This document shows, piece after piece, positions 19,231 to 28,235 of a stretch of DNA of 64,000 bases (position 1 is its first letter; every line of letters starts with the position of its first letter). Source of the DNA: Gelidibacter mesophilus DSM 14095 (GTDB lineage Bacteria > Bacteroidota > Bacteroidia > Flavobacteriales > Flavobacteriaceae); the NCBI RefSeq assembly GCF_000423005.1, contig NZ_AUHD01000005.1, positions 124,001-188,000 of the forward strand. Reading direction: 5' to 3'. The translations under genes and the position numbers were made by a program. The notes below the pieces were generated by a model. The model was given only the letters and a program-made list of their open reading frames with translations. It did no database searches and was not told where the DNA came from.

Positions 19231-20643
19231 TCCTAGAAAGGTTAACGCTCCGTTTAAGATTAAGATAAAAGCTCCAAATTCAAAACCAAACCACCTCAAA
19301 CTATTAATACTCAACAAATAGGATAAAATTGGAGATAGAATGGCAACAATAGGTACTAGTTTGTCTCTAACCTGCCATTTTGTAAAGAGACCAAAAGCAT
19401 ATAGCCCAAGTAAAGGACCATATGTATAGCCTGCAAAGACTAATAATTTTGCAATAACGCTTTCGTCCTTTATGACATATTTAAAAGCAATGATGATCAC
19501 GATCAAGACAAAAGAGATCACGATGTGAATGCGCTTTCTGATAGCTACTTGTTGAGCAGCATCGTATTTTTTTTCAATGTCTAAAATGTCTATGCTAAAT
19601 GAAGTGGTTAGTGCGGTTAAAGTACTGTCTGCACTACTGTAGGCTGCAGCGATCAATCCGAGTAGAAAAAAGACAAACACGCCAATGCCCAAATGTTCTT
19701 TTGCCAAAATGGGAAAAAGCTCATCTTTATGGGCATCGATACCATTCTGTTGTGCGTAAACGGTTAAAAGAAGGCCTAAACTTAAAATTACAAAATTTAC
19801 TAGGGTCAATATGATGGTAAACCAGAACATATTCTTCTGTGCATCTTTTAAGCTTTTGCAGGTCAGGTTTTTTTGCATCATATCCTGATCCAATCCTGTC
19901 ATCACAATGGCAATAAACGCTCCTGATATAAATTGCTTCCAGAAATAGTCATTAGATTTATAATCTTCAAAATAAAACATTTTGGATAAGTCGTTATCTA
20001 AAACAAAGCCTAAAATGTTTCCGCCACTAATACCTAAATCATCACTCACATAATAAATGGCAACACCAATAGCAATCAGCATAAATAAGGTTTGCAGTGT
20101 GTCAGTCCAGATAATGGTTTTGATCCCAGATTTAAAAGTGTACAACCAAATTAGAAAAACGGTGATGGTGACGGTTTGCCAAAAACTGATACCCAAGTCA
20201 TCAAAGAGAAGAACTTGCAAAACATTAGCGACCAAAAACAGTCTGAAACTAGAGCCAACAATCCTTGATATTAAAAAAAATGAGGCACCGGTTTTGTAAG
20301 AAGCGTTTCCAAAGCGCTGATCCAAATAGGTGTAAATTGAAGTTAAATTAAGTTTATAATAAAGAGGGAGGAGTACGGTGCCAATTACCAAATAGCCTAC
20401 AATGTAGCCCAATACCATCTGCATATAGCTAAATTGCGACGCTTCAACCCAACCCGGGACCGAAATGAAAGTCACTCCAGAGAGCGATGCGCCAATCATT
20501 CCAAAGGCCACAACATACCACGGTGCTTGTTTGTTGGCTTTGAAAAAAGTGTTGTTATCTGAGTTTTTTCCTGTTAGAAGCGCTATCAAAATCAGAACTC
20601 CAAAATAGGAAAGGATAAGAAGTATAATTGTTGTGGAATTCAT
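19201..20643 (-). CDS. Sodium:solute symporter (SSS family)
   Basis: 480 residues with about 12-13 hydrophobic helices, the size and layout of SSS (LeuT-fold) sodium-coupled importers. SSS features include the first helix ending in a short loop, GMIGASLSGVTFISVPGW in the second helix, the SRIVGSSFRLFLVANVLQ helix, and the AAAYSSADSTLTALTTSFSID segment that carries sodium-site serines. The substrate cannot be told; sugars, amino acids, sialic acid and nucleobases are all possible. Transcribed alone. The 3' end runs 30 bases into the convergent CoA-binding gene, with no terminator between them. Confidence 0.9.
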   Translation of the reverse strand: MNSTTIILLILSYFGVLILIALLTGKNSDNNTFFKANKQAPWYVVAFGMIGASLSGVTFISVPGWVEASQFSYMQMVLGYIVGYLVIGTVLLPLYYKLNLTSIYTYLDQRFGNASYKTGASFFLISRIVGSSFRLFLVANVLQVLLFDDLGISFWQTVTITVFLIWLYTFKSGIKTIIWTDTLQTLFMLIAIGVAIYYVSDDLGISGGNILGFVLDNDLSKMFYFEDYKSNDYFWKQFISGAFIAIVMTGLDQDMMQKNLTCKSLKDAQKNMFWFTIILTLVNFVILSLGLLLTVYAQQNGIDAHKDELFPILAKEHLGIGVFVFFLLGLIAAAYSSADSTLTALTTSFSIDILDIEKKYDAAQQVAIRKRIHIVISFVLIVIIIAFKYVIKDESVIAKLLVFAGYTYGPLLGLYAFGLFTKWQVRDKLVPIVAILSPILSYLLSINSLRWFGFEFGAFILILNGALTFLGLILIRTKQN

Positions 20644-20766
20644 AAATAAAAAATATGCGCGAAATTACTTATTTATGTTTTCAATTTTCAAATTCTACGC
20701 TTTAATATGCAATAAGAATTTGCTAAAGCATATAAAATTCACCGCTAAAATTGTAAATTCGCAACT

Positions 20767-21384
20767 ATGGAATTTTCTTCAAAACTACTCGAAAAGGCGG
20801 TCAATGAAATGTCGCAGCTCCCCGGAATCGGGAAACGAACGGCATTACGTTTGGTGCTCCATTTATTAAAACAACCCAAAGAACAAACTATGTTAATGGC
20901 TTCTGCCTTGCAGAACATGAGAAATGATATCAAATTTTGCTCAAGTTGCCATAATATTAGTGACACCCAACTTTGTGAGATATGTTCCAATCCGCGAAGA
21001 ACTGAAGAAATTATCTGTGTGGTGGAAGATATTAGAGATGTGATGGCGATTGAGAATACAAGTTCCTTCAAAGGTTTGTACCATGTTTTAGGAGGGAAAA
21101 TATCACCTATGGACGGCATTGGGCCAAATGATCTCAATATTGTGTCCCTTGTAGAAAAAGTGAAAGAAGGCCGCGTAAAAGAATTGATTTTTGCATTAAG
21201 TTCTACTATGGAAGGTGATACTACCAACTTTTATATTTTTAGACAGATTCAAGATTACAACATTGTGACATCAACTATTGCAAGAGGGATATCAGTGGGG
21301 AATGATCTGGAATATACCGATGAGGTTACTCTTGGAAGAAGCATCTTGAATAGAATTCCTTTTGAATCCTCCTTAAAATCTTAA
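20767..21384 (+). CDS. recR: Recombination mediator RecR
   Basis: 205 residues, the standard length. A helix-hairpin-helix near the N-terminus ([12 protein letters not shown], 18-29) precedes a C4 zinc finger (Cys58, Cys61, Cys70, Cys73). A Toprim domain (about 80-175; [12 protein letters not shown]) and the C-terminal Walker-like/helix region ending GLPVGND-like ([13 protein letters not shown]) follow. It acts with RecO and RecF to load RecA at single-stranded gaps. Only 6 bases separate it from the glycosyltransferase that follows, so the two are probably one transcript. Confidence 0.96.
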   Translation: MEFSSKLLEKAVNEMSQLPGIGKRTALRLVLHLLKQPKEQTMLMASALQNMRNDIKFCSSCHNISDTQLCEICSNPRRTEEIICVVEDIRDVMAIENTSSFKGLYHVLGGKISPMDGIGPNDLNIVSLVEKVKEGRVKELIFALSSTMEGDTTNFYIFRQIQDYNIVTSTIARGISVGNDLEYTDEVTLGRSILNRIPFESSLKS

Positions 21385-21390
21385 TTTTTT

Positions 21391-22482
21391 TTGAAGTTAT
21401 CGGTTGTCATATTAAACTATAACGTACGCTACTTTTTGGAGTTGTGTCTCAAAAGTGTACAAGATGCTATTGTAGATTTGGATGCCGAGATTATTGTTGT
21501 AGACAATTGTTCTTCAGATGACAGTTGCCAAATGGTAAAAGCGCTTTTTCCAACGGTTATTTTAATTGAAAATAAAGAAAATTTTGGCTTTTCTAAAGGA
21601 AATAATATAGGCGTTGCGGAAGCCACAGGTGATTATCTTTGTATTTTAAATCCGGATACCGTGGTTTCAGAGCGTGCTTTTAAAAAGTGTTTGGCATACG
21701 CTGATGATAAGCCGCAAATGGGTGTTTTAGGGTGCCAACTTATTGATGGCCGCGGTGAGTTTCTTCCTGAAAGTAAACGAAACATTCCCACTCCATTAGT
21801 GTCAATCAAAAAAATAATGGGCTTTTCAAAAGCTTATTATGCCAACCATTTGTTGCCTTCTGAGAACGGAGAGGTTGATATTCTTGTTGGTGCATTCATG
21901 ATTCTCAGAAAGATAATTTATGAGGAGGTTAAAGGTTTTGATGAAGATTACTTTATGTATGGCGAGGATATCGATCTGTCCTACAAAGTATTAAAAGCTG
22001 GGTATCAGAATTTTTATTTTGGAGAAGTATGTACTTTACATTATAAGGGAGAAAGCACCTTTAAGGATAAAACTTACGCGAGACACTTTTACGGGGCGAT
22101 GCAGATGTTCTATAACAAACATTTCAAATCCCATTCTTTTTATAATATTATGGTTTGGTTTGGAATACGGTTGTCCCGTTTATTCTTAAAATCACCTAGT
22201 CAAAATAATGAAGAAGTGGAATCTCGTGTTTTTCTGTCTGCCAATACAGAGCGCGCCATGAAATTTCCATTTAAAGTAGAGGTGGGTTCTAGTTTTTGGG
22301 AAATATCACCAAATACACAGGTGATTTTTGATGGTAACACTATTGATTTTGAGACGATTGTTGAGTGCATGCGTTCTTCTGACGCGTCCAGATGTTTGAC
22401 TTTTAGGATTTTACCAAAAAGTGCTCGTTTTATAATTGGTAGTGATAGTTCAAAACAAAGGGGTGAAGTATTCCTCTTTTGA
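21391..22482 (+). CDS. Family 2 glycosyltransferase
   Basis: 363 residues. The start is a TTG at 21391: the GT-A fold begins at once (LSVVILNYNVRYFLELCLKS) and the next Met is near residue 51, too late. The domain spans about 1-260, with a nucleotide-sugar site DNCSSDDS, the DxD-like LNPDT, an acceptor region VGAFMILRK and the EDIDLSYK catalytic-site motif. This is the rhamnosyl/N-acetylglucosaminyl-type GT2 that transfers a sugar to an envelope polysaccharide. About 100 extra C-terminal residues have no motif I know. No other polysaccharide genes are close. It probably rides on the recR transcript. Confidence 0.9.
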   Translation: MKLSVVILNYNVRYFLELCLKSVQDAIVDLDAEIIVVDNCSSDDSCQMVKALFPTVILIENKENFGFSKGNNIGVAEATGDYLCILNPDTVVSERAFKKCLAYADDKPQMGVLGCQLIDGRGEFLPESKRNIPTPLVSIKKIMGFSKAYYANHLLPSENGEVDILVGAFMILRKIIYEEVKGFDEDYFMYGEDIDLSYKVLKAGYQNFYFGEVCTLHYKGESTFKDKTYARHFYGAMQMFYNKHFKSHSFYNIMVWFGIRLSRLFLKSPSQNNEEVESRVFLSANTERAMKFPFKVEVGSSFWEISPNTQVIFDGNTIDFETIVECMRSSDASRCLTFRILPKSARFIIGSDSSKQRGEVFLF

Positions 22483-22556
22483 AAAGTCAAATGAATATAT
22501 GGGTCATGAATTCGGAAATTATAAAGGATTATGTAATTAAGTATAGCAATTTTAAC

Positions 22557-22564
22557 TAATTTTG
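22557..22564 (+). promoter_or_regulatory. Probable -7 element of the E2 acyltransferase gene
   Basis: TAATTTTG matches the Bacteroidota TAnnTTTG element, 38 bases before the ATG. No clear -33 TTTG is present. Confidence 0.45.
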
Positions 22565-22601
22565 CAACAGCAAATAAAAATTTTAGGATTAGAATAATAA
22601 T

Positions 22602-23984
22602 ATGGCAAAATTTGAACTGAAACTCCCAAAAATGGGAGAAAGTGTAGCAGAAGCAACCATCACTTCTTGGTTGAAAAATGTTGGAGACACTATTGAAGCT
22701 GATGAAGCAGTATTGGAAATTGCAACTGATAAGGTGGATAGTGAAGTGCCAAGTGAAGTGGATGGCATCTTGACCGAAATCCTTTTTAATGTAGATGATA
22801 TCGTTAAGGTAGGTCAGGTGATTGCGGTTATTGAGACTGATGCAAGTGCTGCTCAAGCACCTGCAGCACCACAACAAGAGTCTGTTTTAGCACCCGGTGC
22901 TGAGTCTCCTGAAGTTGCACAAGTCGCACAAACAGTTGAAGCTGCAAAATCTGCTGTAGCAGCTCCCGTCACTTCTACTGAAGATCGTTTTTATTCGCCA
23001 TTAGTTAAAAACATTGCCAAACAGGAAGGAGTTTCGCAATCTGAATTGGACGGTATTTCGGGTACTGGAAAAGATGGACGCGTCACTAAAAATGATATTT
23101 TTGTATATCTCGACAACAAAAAAACAGCGCCTGCCTCAACTGCGGCGTCTTCCACCTCTGAATCTGGTAAAGAAACTGCTTCAGCAGAGCCCGTAAAACA
23201 AGCATCTGTTGCAGCTCAGCCAAAACAGGAAAAAACGGGAGATAAACAAAAGGCTGCCTCAGAGTTTGCTAGTAATGGCGATGAGATTATTGAGATGACT
23301 AGAATGGGCAAGTTGATTTCACATCATATGGTGGAGTCCGTACAGAAATCTGCGCACGTTCAAAGTTTTATTGAAGCCGATGTGACCAATATTTGGAACT
23401 GGCGGAATAAAGTGAAAAGTGGATTTGCAAAGCATGAAGGTGAAAATCTAACGTTTACGCCAATATTCTTTGAAGCAGTGGCGAAGGCACTCCGCGATTT
23501 CCCTATGATGAATATTTCGCTTCAAGATGATAAAATCATTAAAAAGAAACATATTAACATTGGAATGGCTGCGGCACTTCCTGATGGAAACTTAATCGTT
23601 CCAGTTATAAAGGATGCTGACCAATTGAACCTGATTGGAATGACCAAACGTGTTAACGATTTGGCCAATAGAGCCCGTTTGAATCAATTGAAACCAGATG
23701 ACATCCAAGGTGGGACCTATACCGTAACAAATGTTGGTACTTTTGGAAGTATTATGGGAACCCCAATTATCAATCAACCACAAGTGGGAATTTTGGCTCT
23801 CGGTGCGATCCGAAAAGTTCCAGCTGTTGTAGAGACTCCAGAAGGCGATTTTATTGCCATTCGCTATAGAATGTTCCTTTCGCACTCTTATGACCATCGT
23901 GTGGTCAATGGTGCATTGGGTGGGCAATTTGTAAAAGCGGTCAAGGATTATTTGGAAGCTTGGGATGTGAATCGCGAGATATAA
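22602..23984 (+). CDS. Dihydrolipoamide acyltransferase (E2) of a 2-oxo acid dehydrogenase complex
   Basis: 460 residues. One lipoyl domain (1-77) has the lipoylated Lys44 in TDKVDSE. An Ala/Pro-rich linker (about 80-130) leads to a peripheral E1/E3-binding domain (about 130-165; SPLVKNIAKQEGVS), then a second flexible linker. The catalytic acyltransferase domain (about 225-460) has the active-site His432 in DHRVVNG. The common motif is HRVVDG; here Asp is Asn436. This could be the E2 of branched-chain 2-oxo acid dehydrogenase. 2-oxoglutarate dehydrogenase is less likely, and no E1 or E3 gene is adjacent to settle it. Confidence 0.9.
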   Translation: MAKFELKLPKMGESVAEATITSWLKNVGDTIEADEAVLEIATDKVDSEVPSEVDGILTEILFNVDDIVKVGQVIAVIETDASAAQAPAAPQQESVLAPGAESPEVAQVAQTVEAAKSAVAAPVTSTEDRFYSPLVKNIAKQEGVSQSELDGISGTGKDGRVTKNDIFVYLDNKKTAPASTAASSTSESGKETASAEPVKQASVAAQPKQEKTGDKQKAASEFASNGDEIIEMTRMGKLISHHMVESVQKSAHVQSFIEADVTNIWNWRNKVKSGFAKHEGENLTFTPIFFEAVAKALRDFPMMNISLQDDKIIKKKHINIGMAAALPDGNLIVPVIKDADQLNLIGMTKRVNDLANRARLNQLKPDDIQGGTYTVTNVGTFGSIMGTPIINQPQVGILALGAIRKVPAVVETPEGDFIAIRYRMFLSHSYDHRVVNGALGGQFVKAVKDYLEAWDVNREI

Positions 23985-24146
23985 TCCGAAAATCAGTTCT
24001 GGCAGTTCGGTAGAAACGGGATGTAAATTGGTCCGTTTATTTTGAAACACAAAGCCTAAACAAATCATAAACCTAACCTTGAAACAGTTAGGTTTTTCTA
24101 TTTTTACATTCATAAATTTTACATCATCAACAAACAAGAAAGCATA

Positions 24147-24923
24147 ATGACTCTCAATCTTACCAAACCCATCTGTTTTTTTGACCTCGAAACCACAGGG
24201 ATCAATATTACTTCAGACCGTATTGTGGAAATTGCTATTTTAAAAGTACATCCTAATGGAAAGGAGGAGCGAAAAACATGGTTAATAAATCCTGAAATGC
24301 CCATTCCAGCTGAGGTTACTGCAATTCATGGAATCTCTGATGCGGACATTGCTGATAAGCCAGTCTTTAAAGAATTAGCCAATGAGATTAATACCATGGT
24401 CAAGGATTCAGATCTAGCCGGCTTTAATAGCAACCGTTTTGATATTCCGCTGTTGGCAGAGGAAATGTTGCGTGCAGGTATCGATTTTGACATGAAAGGT
24501 CGTGTGGCAGTTGACGTACAAACTATTTTTCATAAAATGGAACAGCGCACATTGGCTGCAGCCTATAAGTTTTATTGCGACAAAAAACTGGAAGATGCCC
24601 ATAGTGCGGAGGCCGATACAGAAGCAACCTATGAAGTCTTAAAAGCTCAAATTGCGAGATACGATGAATTGGAAAATGATACCAAGTTTTTAGCCGAATT
24701 CAGTTCCCGCAAGAAATTTGCTGATTTTGCAGGCTTCATCGTTTATAATAAATATAATGAAGAATGCTTTTCTTTTGGGAAACATAAAGCCAAAAGGGTA
24801 GAAGACGTATTGAATGAAGAGCCAGGGTATTTTGGATGGTTGCTCAATGCGGATTTCCCGCTATACACTAAAAAAGTATTGACTGCCATTAAGTTGAGAG
24901 CTTTTAATAATAAATTGGCCTAA
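24147..24923 (+). CDS. 3'-5' exonuclease, DnaQ/epsilon-like
   Basis: 258 residues. The DEDDh nuclease fold spans about 8-175. Exo I is FFDLETTGIN (catalytic Asp13, Glu15), Exo II is AGFNSNRFDIPLL, and Exo III is DAHSAEADTEATYEVL (His and Asp). The C-terminal part (about 200-258; FGKHKAKRVEDVLNEEPGYFGWLLN) is a small domain often fused to this group in Bacteroidota, of unknown role. Such proteins remove 3' nucleotides from DNA or RNA and need two metal ions. It stands alone between the E2 gene and the hydrolase cluster, so it need not be the replicative proofreading subunit. Confidence 0.92.
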   Translation: MTLNLTKPICFFDLETTGINITSDRIVEIAILKVHPNGKEERKTWLINPEMPIPAEVTAIHGISDADIADKPVFKELANEINTMVKDSDLAGFNSNRFDIPLLAEEMLRAGIDFDMKGRVAVDVQTIFHKMEQRTLAAAYKFYCDKKLEDAHSAEADTEATYEVLKAQIARYDELENDTKFLAEFSSRKKFADFAGFIVYNKYNEECFSFGKHKAKRVEDVLNEEPGYFGWLLNADFPLYTKKVLTAIKLRAFNNKLA

Positions 24924-25160
24924 ACTTCCTGCGGTGGTAGACTTAGGTTCAGTGAAGCGCATCTCAAAGTTGTTCATAAGCGCTTTAGATTCCAGTTTCA
25001 TTACGTGATTCTCTATAACACAATTCAGAAAGCTAATGAAATGAAATTCATCCTTGTTTTATTAATTTTGCCCAATACTATTAAGAAAAAACGGAAAAAA
25101 TAATAAGTGTGCATTCGTGGCGATACACTTTTGCAGCTATCAAACCAATAACATTCAGAA

Positions 25161-25772
25161 ATGAAAATCATTTGTATAGGTCGTAATTACACGGATCATA
25201 TCAAGGAATTGGCCAATGAAAAACCAACAGATCCGGTCATATTCTTAAAGCCTGATACGGCTATTTTATTAAAAGGTCAGCCTTTTTTTATCCCTGATTT
25301 TTCTAATGATGTCCATCACGAAGTGGAAATTTTAGTAAAGATATCTAGAGTTGGGAAGCATATCGATAAAAAATTTGCGCACAAATATTATAATGAGATC
25401 GGTCTTGGAATCGATTTTACAGCACGAGATTTACAGCAAAAATTGAAAGATAAAGGCTTGCCGTGGGAAAAAGCGAAGGCCTTTGATGGCGCGGCACTGG
25501 TGGGTAAATGGTTGCCAAAGTCCGATTTTGAGTCGGTGGATGCCATTAATTTTTCATTAGAAAAAAATGACTCTGTCGTACAACAGGGCACTACAAGTCT
25601 TATGCTTTGGAAAATCGATGAACTCATAGAATATGTGTCAAAATATTTCACTTTAAAGATTGGAGACATTATCTTTACAGGAACGCCGTCAGGAGTTGCT
25701 AAAGTAGAAGCAAATGATGAACTGAGAGGATTGATTGAAAATAACGAAATGTTTAAATTAACAATCAAGTAA
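25161..25772 (+). CDS. Fumarylacetoacetate hydrolase family protein
   Basis: 203 residues, close to the small single-domain FAH members (FAHD1-like acylpyruvase or oxaloacetate decarboxylase). Metal-site motifs are in place: HHEVEILVKI (Glu ligands), GIDFTARDLQ (Asp ligand) and KAFDGAALVG. The C-terminal IIFTGTPSGV loop is typical of the fold. The substrate among acylpyruvates or oxaloacetate cannot be fixed from sequence. It is the first gene of a tight cluster with an Hpt protein (0-base gap) and CinA (1-base overlap), so all three share a transcript. Confidence 0.9.
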   Translation: MKIICIGRNYTDHIKELANEKPTDPVIFLKPDTAILLKGQPFFIPDFSNDVHHEVEILVKISRVGKHIDKKFAHKYYNEIGLGIDFTARDLQQKLKDKGLPWEKAKAFDGAALVGKWLPKSDFESVDAINFSLEKNDSVVQQGTTSLMLWKIDELIEYVSKYFTLKIGDIIFTGTPSGVAKVEANDELRGLIENNEMFKLTIK

Positions 25773-26114
25773 ATGGAAAAAAATTATAAACTTTACCGCG
25801 TGCGTGAATTGGCCGATGGCGATGAGGATTTTATTATGGCGATTGCTGCGGCATTTTTGGAAGAAGTTCCAGAGGACGCTGCGCGACTTAAAAAAGCCGT
25901 GGCAGAAGCAGATTATTATACGACCTATCAGGCCGCTCATAAAATGAAACCCACTATTGATATGTTTGAGTTGGGGGTGCTTCAAGATTTGATCACGGTT
26001 CAGGATTGGGGGAAATTAGAGAAGAAGGGTGAGGATATTTCCGATGAACTAAAAAACGTTTTGGATGCTGTAAAAAAAGCATCTGATGAAATTAAAAAAG
26101 ACTTCAACCTTTAA
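25773..26114 (+). CDS. Stand-alone Hpt (histidine phosphotransfer) domain protein
   Basis: 113 residues, all one four-helix Hpt domain. The phosphorylatable residue is His56 in QAAHKMKPTIDMFE, preceded by the acidic helix EEVPEDAARLKKAV. Such proteins relay phosphate between hybrid histidine kinases and response regulators. The ATG follows directly on the stop of the FAH gene, and its stop shares one base with the cinA start, so translation is coupled. No kinase or regulator is near, so its partners are encoded elsewhere. Confidence 0.88.
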   Translation: MEKNYKLYRVRELADGDEDFIMAIAAAFLEEVPEDAARLKKAVAEADYYTTYQAAHKMKPTIDMFELGVLQDLITVQDWGKLEKKGEDISDELKNVLDAVKKASDEIKKDFNL

Positions 26115-27361
26115 TGTTAGCAGAAATTATCACCATTGGCGATGAAATCCTTATTGGCCAGATCGTAGACACCAATTCGGCATTTATCGCTAAACAACTG
26201 AATAAAATCGGAGTATCTGTCTATCAAATCACGTCGGTTCAGGATGATAGAGAGCACATCCTTAAATCATTTAGAGAAGCTGAAGAGAACGCCAATATCA
26301 TCATTATTACTGGCGGACTTGGGCCAACTAAAGATGATATTACAAAAAAAACAATCGCAGAGTATTTTAACGACACTCTTGTGAGAGATGACGCCGTTAC
26401 CGAAAATGTCAAACGGATCTGGTCGCATTTTGTGAATACCATACCATCACAAGTCAATCTGGACCAAGCACTAGTGCCTTCAAAAGCAGAAGTCTTGATG
26501 AACTATCAAGGAAGTGCTCCAGGAATGTGGCTTGAGAAAAACGGTAAAATATTCATTTCGCTTCCGGGGGTGCCTTATGAAATGAAAGAATTGATTGAGG
26601 ATGCGGTCATCCCGAAATTGGTAAAGCGCTTTAAATTCCCATATATTCAACATGAAACAGTATTGACCTATGGCTTGGGGGAGAGTGCTTTGGCAGAACG
26701 CATTGAAGCTTGGGAAAATCATTTACCTTCTTATATAAAACTCGCTTATCTGCCAAGTTTGGGGAGAGTTCGATTGCGTCTTTCAGGCAAATCTATGGAC
26801 AAGCACCTGATCCAGATTGAAATAAAGCATCAGATTGAATTGTTATTGCCACAAATTGAAGATATTTTTGTGGGCTTTGAACGTGATGAATCTATTGAAG
26901 CAGTTATTGGAAAAGAATTGATTGCTTTGGGGAAAACCGTAGCCACAGCAGAAAGTTGTACTGGTGGCAAATTGGCAGAATCTATGACTGCCATCGCTGG
27001 CGCATCACAATATTTTAAAGGGAGTGTGGTCAGTTACGCGACCCAAGCTAAGATAGAGGTCTTAAAAATTGATCCGAAATTGATCTCTAAGTTTTCAGTA
27101 GTGAGTCAGGAAGTTGCTGAAGCCATGGCTAGTTCAGCTTTGAAATTATTTGATACCGATTACGCTATTGCAACAACAGGAAATGCTGGGCCAACAAAAG
27201 GCGATGCCGATGCTGACGTAGGGACAGTCTTTATTGCAATTGCTACAAGAGACGAGGTGTTTTCAGAACGCTTTTCTTTCGGGAATCATCGCCATCAAGT
27301 CATAAATAGAGCCACGACTAAGGGCTTTGAGATGCTTCAAAAAGAAATTTTAAAAAAGTAA
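26114..27361 (+). CDS. cinA: CinA family protein (nicotinamide-nucleotide amidohydrolase / damage-inducible)
   Basis: 415 residues, full length. The N-terminal MoCF-like domain (1-170) contains ITIGDEILIGQIVDTNS and GGLGPTKDD, associated with ADP-ribose pyrophosphatase activity in CinA. The C-terminal CinA domain (about 255-415) has TAESCTGGKLAE, with the serine of the NMN deamidase, and GSVVSYATQAK. The two domains together recycle NAD by-products. The gene overlaps the Hpt gene by one base. The protein ends at 27361, followed by a fresh promoter for rpmB. Confidence 0.94.
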   Translation: MLAEIITIGDEILIGQIVDTNSAFIAKQLNKIGVSVYQITSVQDDREHILKSFREAEENANIIIITGGLGPTKDDITKKTIAEYFNDTLVRDDAVTENVKRIWSHFVNTIPSQVNLDQALVPSKAEVLMNYQGSAPGMWLEKNGKIFISLPGVPYEMKELIEDAVIPKLVKRFKFPYIQHETVLTYGLGESALAERIEAWENHLPSYIKLAYLPSLGRVRLRLSGKSMDKHLIQIEIKHQIELLLPQIEDIFVGFERDESIEAVIGKELIALGKTVATAESCTGGKLAESMTAIAGASQYFKGSVVSYATQAKIEVLKIDPKLISKFSVVSQEVAEAMASSALKLFDTDYAIATTGNAGPTKGDADADVGTVFIAIATRDEVFSERFSFGNHRHQVINRATTKGFEMLQKEILKK

Positions 27362-27370
27362 CAATTTTAG

Positions 27371-27402
27371 TTTGTTGATATTGTAAAGTTTTACTAAATT
27401 TG
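27371..27402 (+). promoter_or_regulatory. Promoter of the rpmB-rpmG-DUF4295 unit
   Basis: TTTG (27371-27374) and TAAATTTG (27395-27402) are 20 bases apart, matching the Bacteroidota housekeeping -33/-7 pattern, 37 bases before rpmB. Confidence 0.7.
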
Positions 27403-27439
27403 CAAACTGTTTTAAATAACATTATTAAAGTTAGAAAGA

Positions 27440-27676
27440 ATGTCAAGAGTTTGTGAACTTACTGGAAAAAAAGCGATGGTTGGAAACAACGTATCTCACG
27501 CTATGAATAAAACGAAGCGTAAATTTGATGCAAATTTGATCAAAAAACGTTTTTACATTCCTGAGGAGGATAAATGGGTAACTTTAAAAGTTTCTACATC
27601 AGCGTTGAAAACCATCAATAAAATTGGAATTACAGCGGCGCTTAAAGAAGCTAAAACAAAAGGTTTTTTAAAATAA
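27440..27676 (+). CDS. rpmB: 50S ribosomal protein L28
   Basis: 78 residues. The N-terminus SRVCELTGKKAMVGNNVSHA is the L28 signature, followed by the basic NKTKRKFDANL segment and the usual end TALKEAKTKGFLK. It is a structural protein of the large subunit. Only one cysteine of the zinc-binding form remains (Cys5), so this is the zinc-free type. First gene of a ribosomal cluster with its own promoter. Confidence 0.97.
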   Translation: MSRVCELTGKKAMVGNNVSHAMNKTKRKFDANLIKKRFYIPEEDKWVTLKVSTSALKTINKIGITAALKEAKTKGFLK

Positions 27677-27733
27677 TAGCCAACAAGGATGAGATTTTCG
27701 CAGTCGCGGAAATGAATAATAAAATATTTTACA

Positions 27734-27916
27734 ATGGCAAAAAAGGGCAATAGAATACAAGTCATATTAGAGTGTACTGAGCACAAAGAGTCTGGTCAAC
27801 CAGGAACTTCTCGTTACATCACTACAAAAAATAAAAAAAACACACCAGACAGAATGGAGATTAAAAAATTTAATCCGGTTCTTAAGCGTGTGACAGTTCA
27901 TAAAGAGATAAAATAA
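27734..27916 (+). CDS. rpmG: 50S ribosomal protein L33
   Basis: 60 residues. [17 protein letters not shown] and [20 protein letters not shown] are L33 hallmarks. A single cysteine (ECTEHK) replaces the four-cysteine zinc site, so it is the zinc-independent form. The start is preceded by TTTTACA, almost the same as the leader of the next gene (TTTACA before ATGGCAAA). It follows rpmB after 57 bases in the same unit. Confidence 0.96.
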   Translation: MAKKGNRIQVILECTEHKESGQPGTSRYITTKNKKNTPDRMEIKKFNPVLKRVTVHKEIK

Positions 27917-27922
27917 ACGTAG

Positions 27923-27942
27923 ATTCCCATAGACATGGGAAT
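27923..27942. repeat. Perfect hairpin between rpmG and the DUF4295 gene
   Basis: ATTCCCAT-AGAC-ATGGGAAT, an 8-bp stem with a 4-base loop, sits in the 43-base spacer of the ribosomal unit. It resembles the small ATTCCTG-type hairpins elsewhere in the window. It lacks a T-run, so it more likely affects mRNA stability than termination. Confidence 0.55.
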
Positions 27943-27959
27943 TGTAAAATAAATTTACA

Positions 27960-28112
27960 ATGGCAAAGAAATCAGTTGCATCGTTACAAACAGGATCTAA
28001 AAGATTAACCAAAGCTATTAAAATGGTTAGATCTCCAAAAACAGGAGCTTACCATTTCGTTGAGGCCGTAATGGCACCTGAGTTTGTGGACGATTTTTTA
28101 AAGAAAAATTAA
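27960..28112 (+). CDS. DUF4295 family small basic protein
   Basis: 50 residues, too short for most gene-finding cut-offs. It begins MAKKSVASLQTGSKRLTKAI, is rich in Lys and Arg, and ends with FVDDFLKKN. I recognise it as the Bacteroidota-specific DUF4295 protein, regularly placed after rpmG and before ftsY. The size, charge and place suggest a ribosome-associated protein, but this is inference. A strong terminator begins 18 bases after its stop. Confidence 0.9.
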   Translation: MAKKSVASLQTGSKRLTKAIKMVRSPKTGAYHFVEAVMAPEFVDDFLKKN

Positions 28113-28130
28113 ATATATACACTATATTTT

Positions 28131-28162
28131 AAAAAACTGCTTTCATTTGAAAGCAGTTTTTT
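28131..28162 (+). terminator. Terminator of the rpmB-rpmG-DUF4295 unit
   Basis: A 14-bp perfect stem, AAAAAACTGCTTTC pairing with GAAAGCAGTTTTTT, has an ATTT loop and is followed by more T. Confidence 0.92.
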
Positions 28163-28235
28163 TATGTCTATATTTGAGCTGAAAGTGACAAATTTACAGT
28201 TCGTATTATAAGGCAGGGATTTTGTTGTTATCTTT

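Noticed and set aside
22200-22877. 225-residue minus-strand frame
   Set aside because: It runs across the end of the glycosyltransferase, a promoter and the lipoyl domain of the E2 gene. It has no domain of its own.
23592-24137. 181-residue minus-strand frame
   Set aside because: Antisense to the E2 catalytic domain, with no recognisable motif.
24924-25160. tRNA or small RNA in the gap before the FAH gene
   Set aside because: No cloverleaf; only a weak 6-bp stem (AAGTGT/ACACTT) and a TAATTTTG without a partner element.
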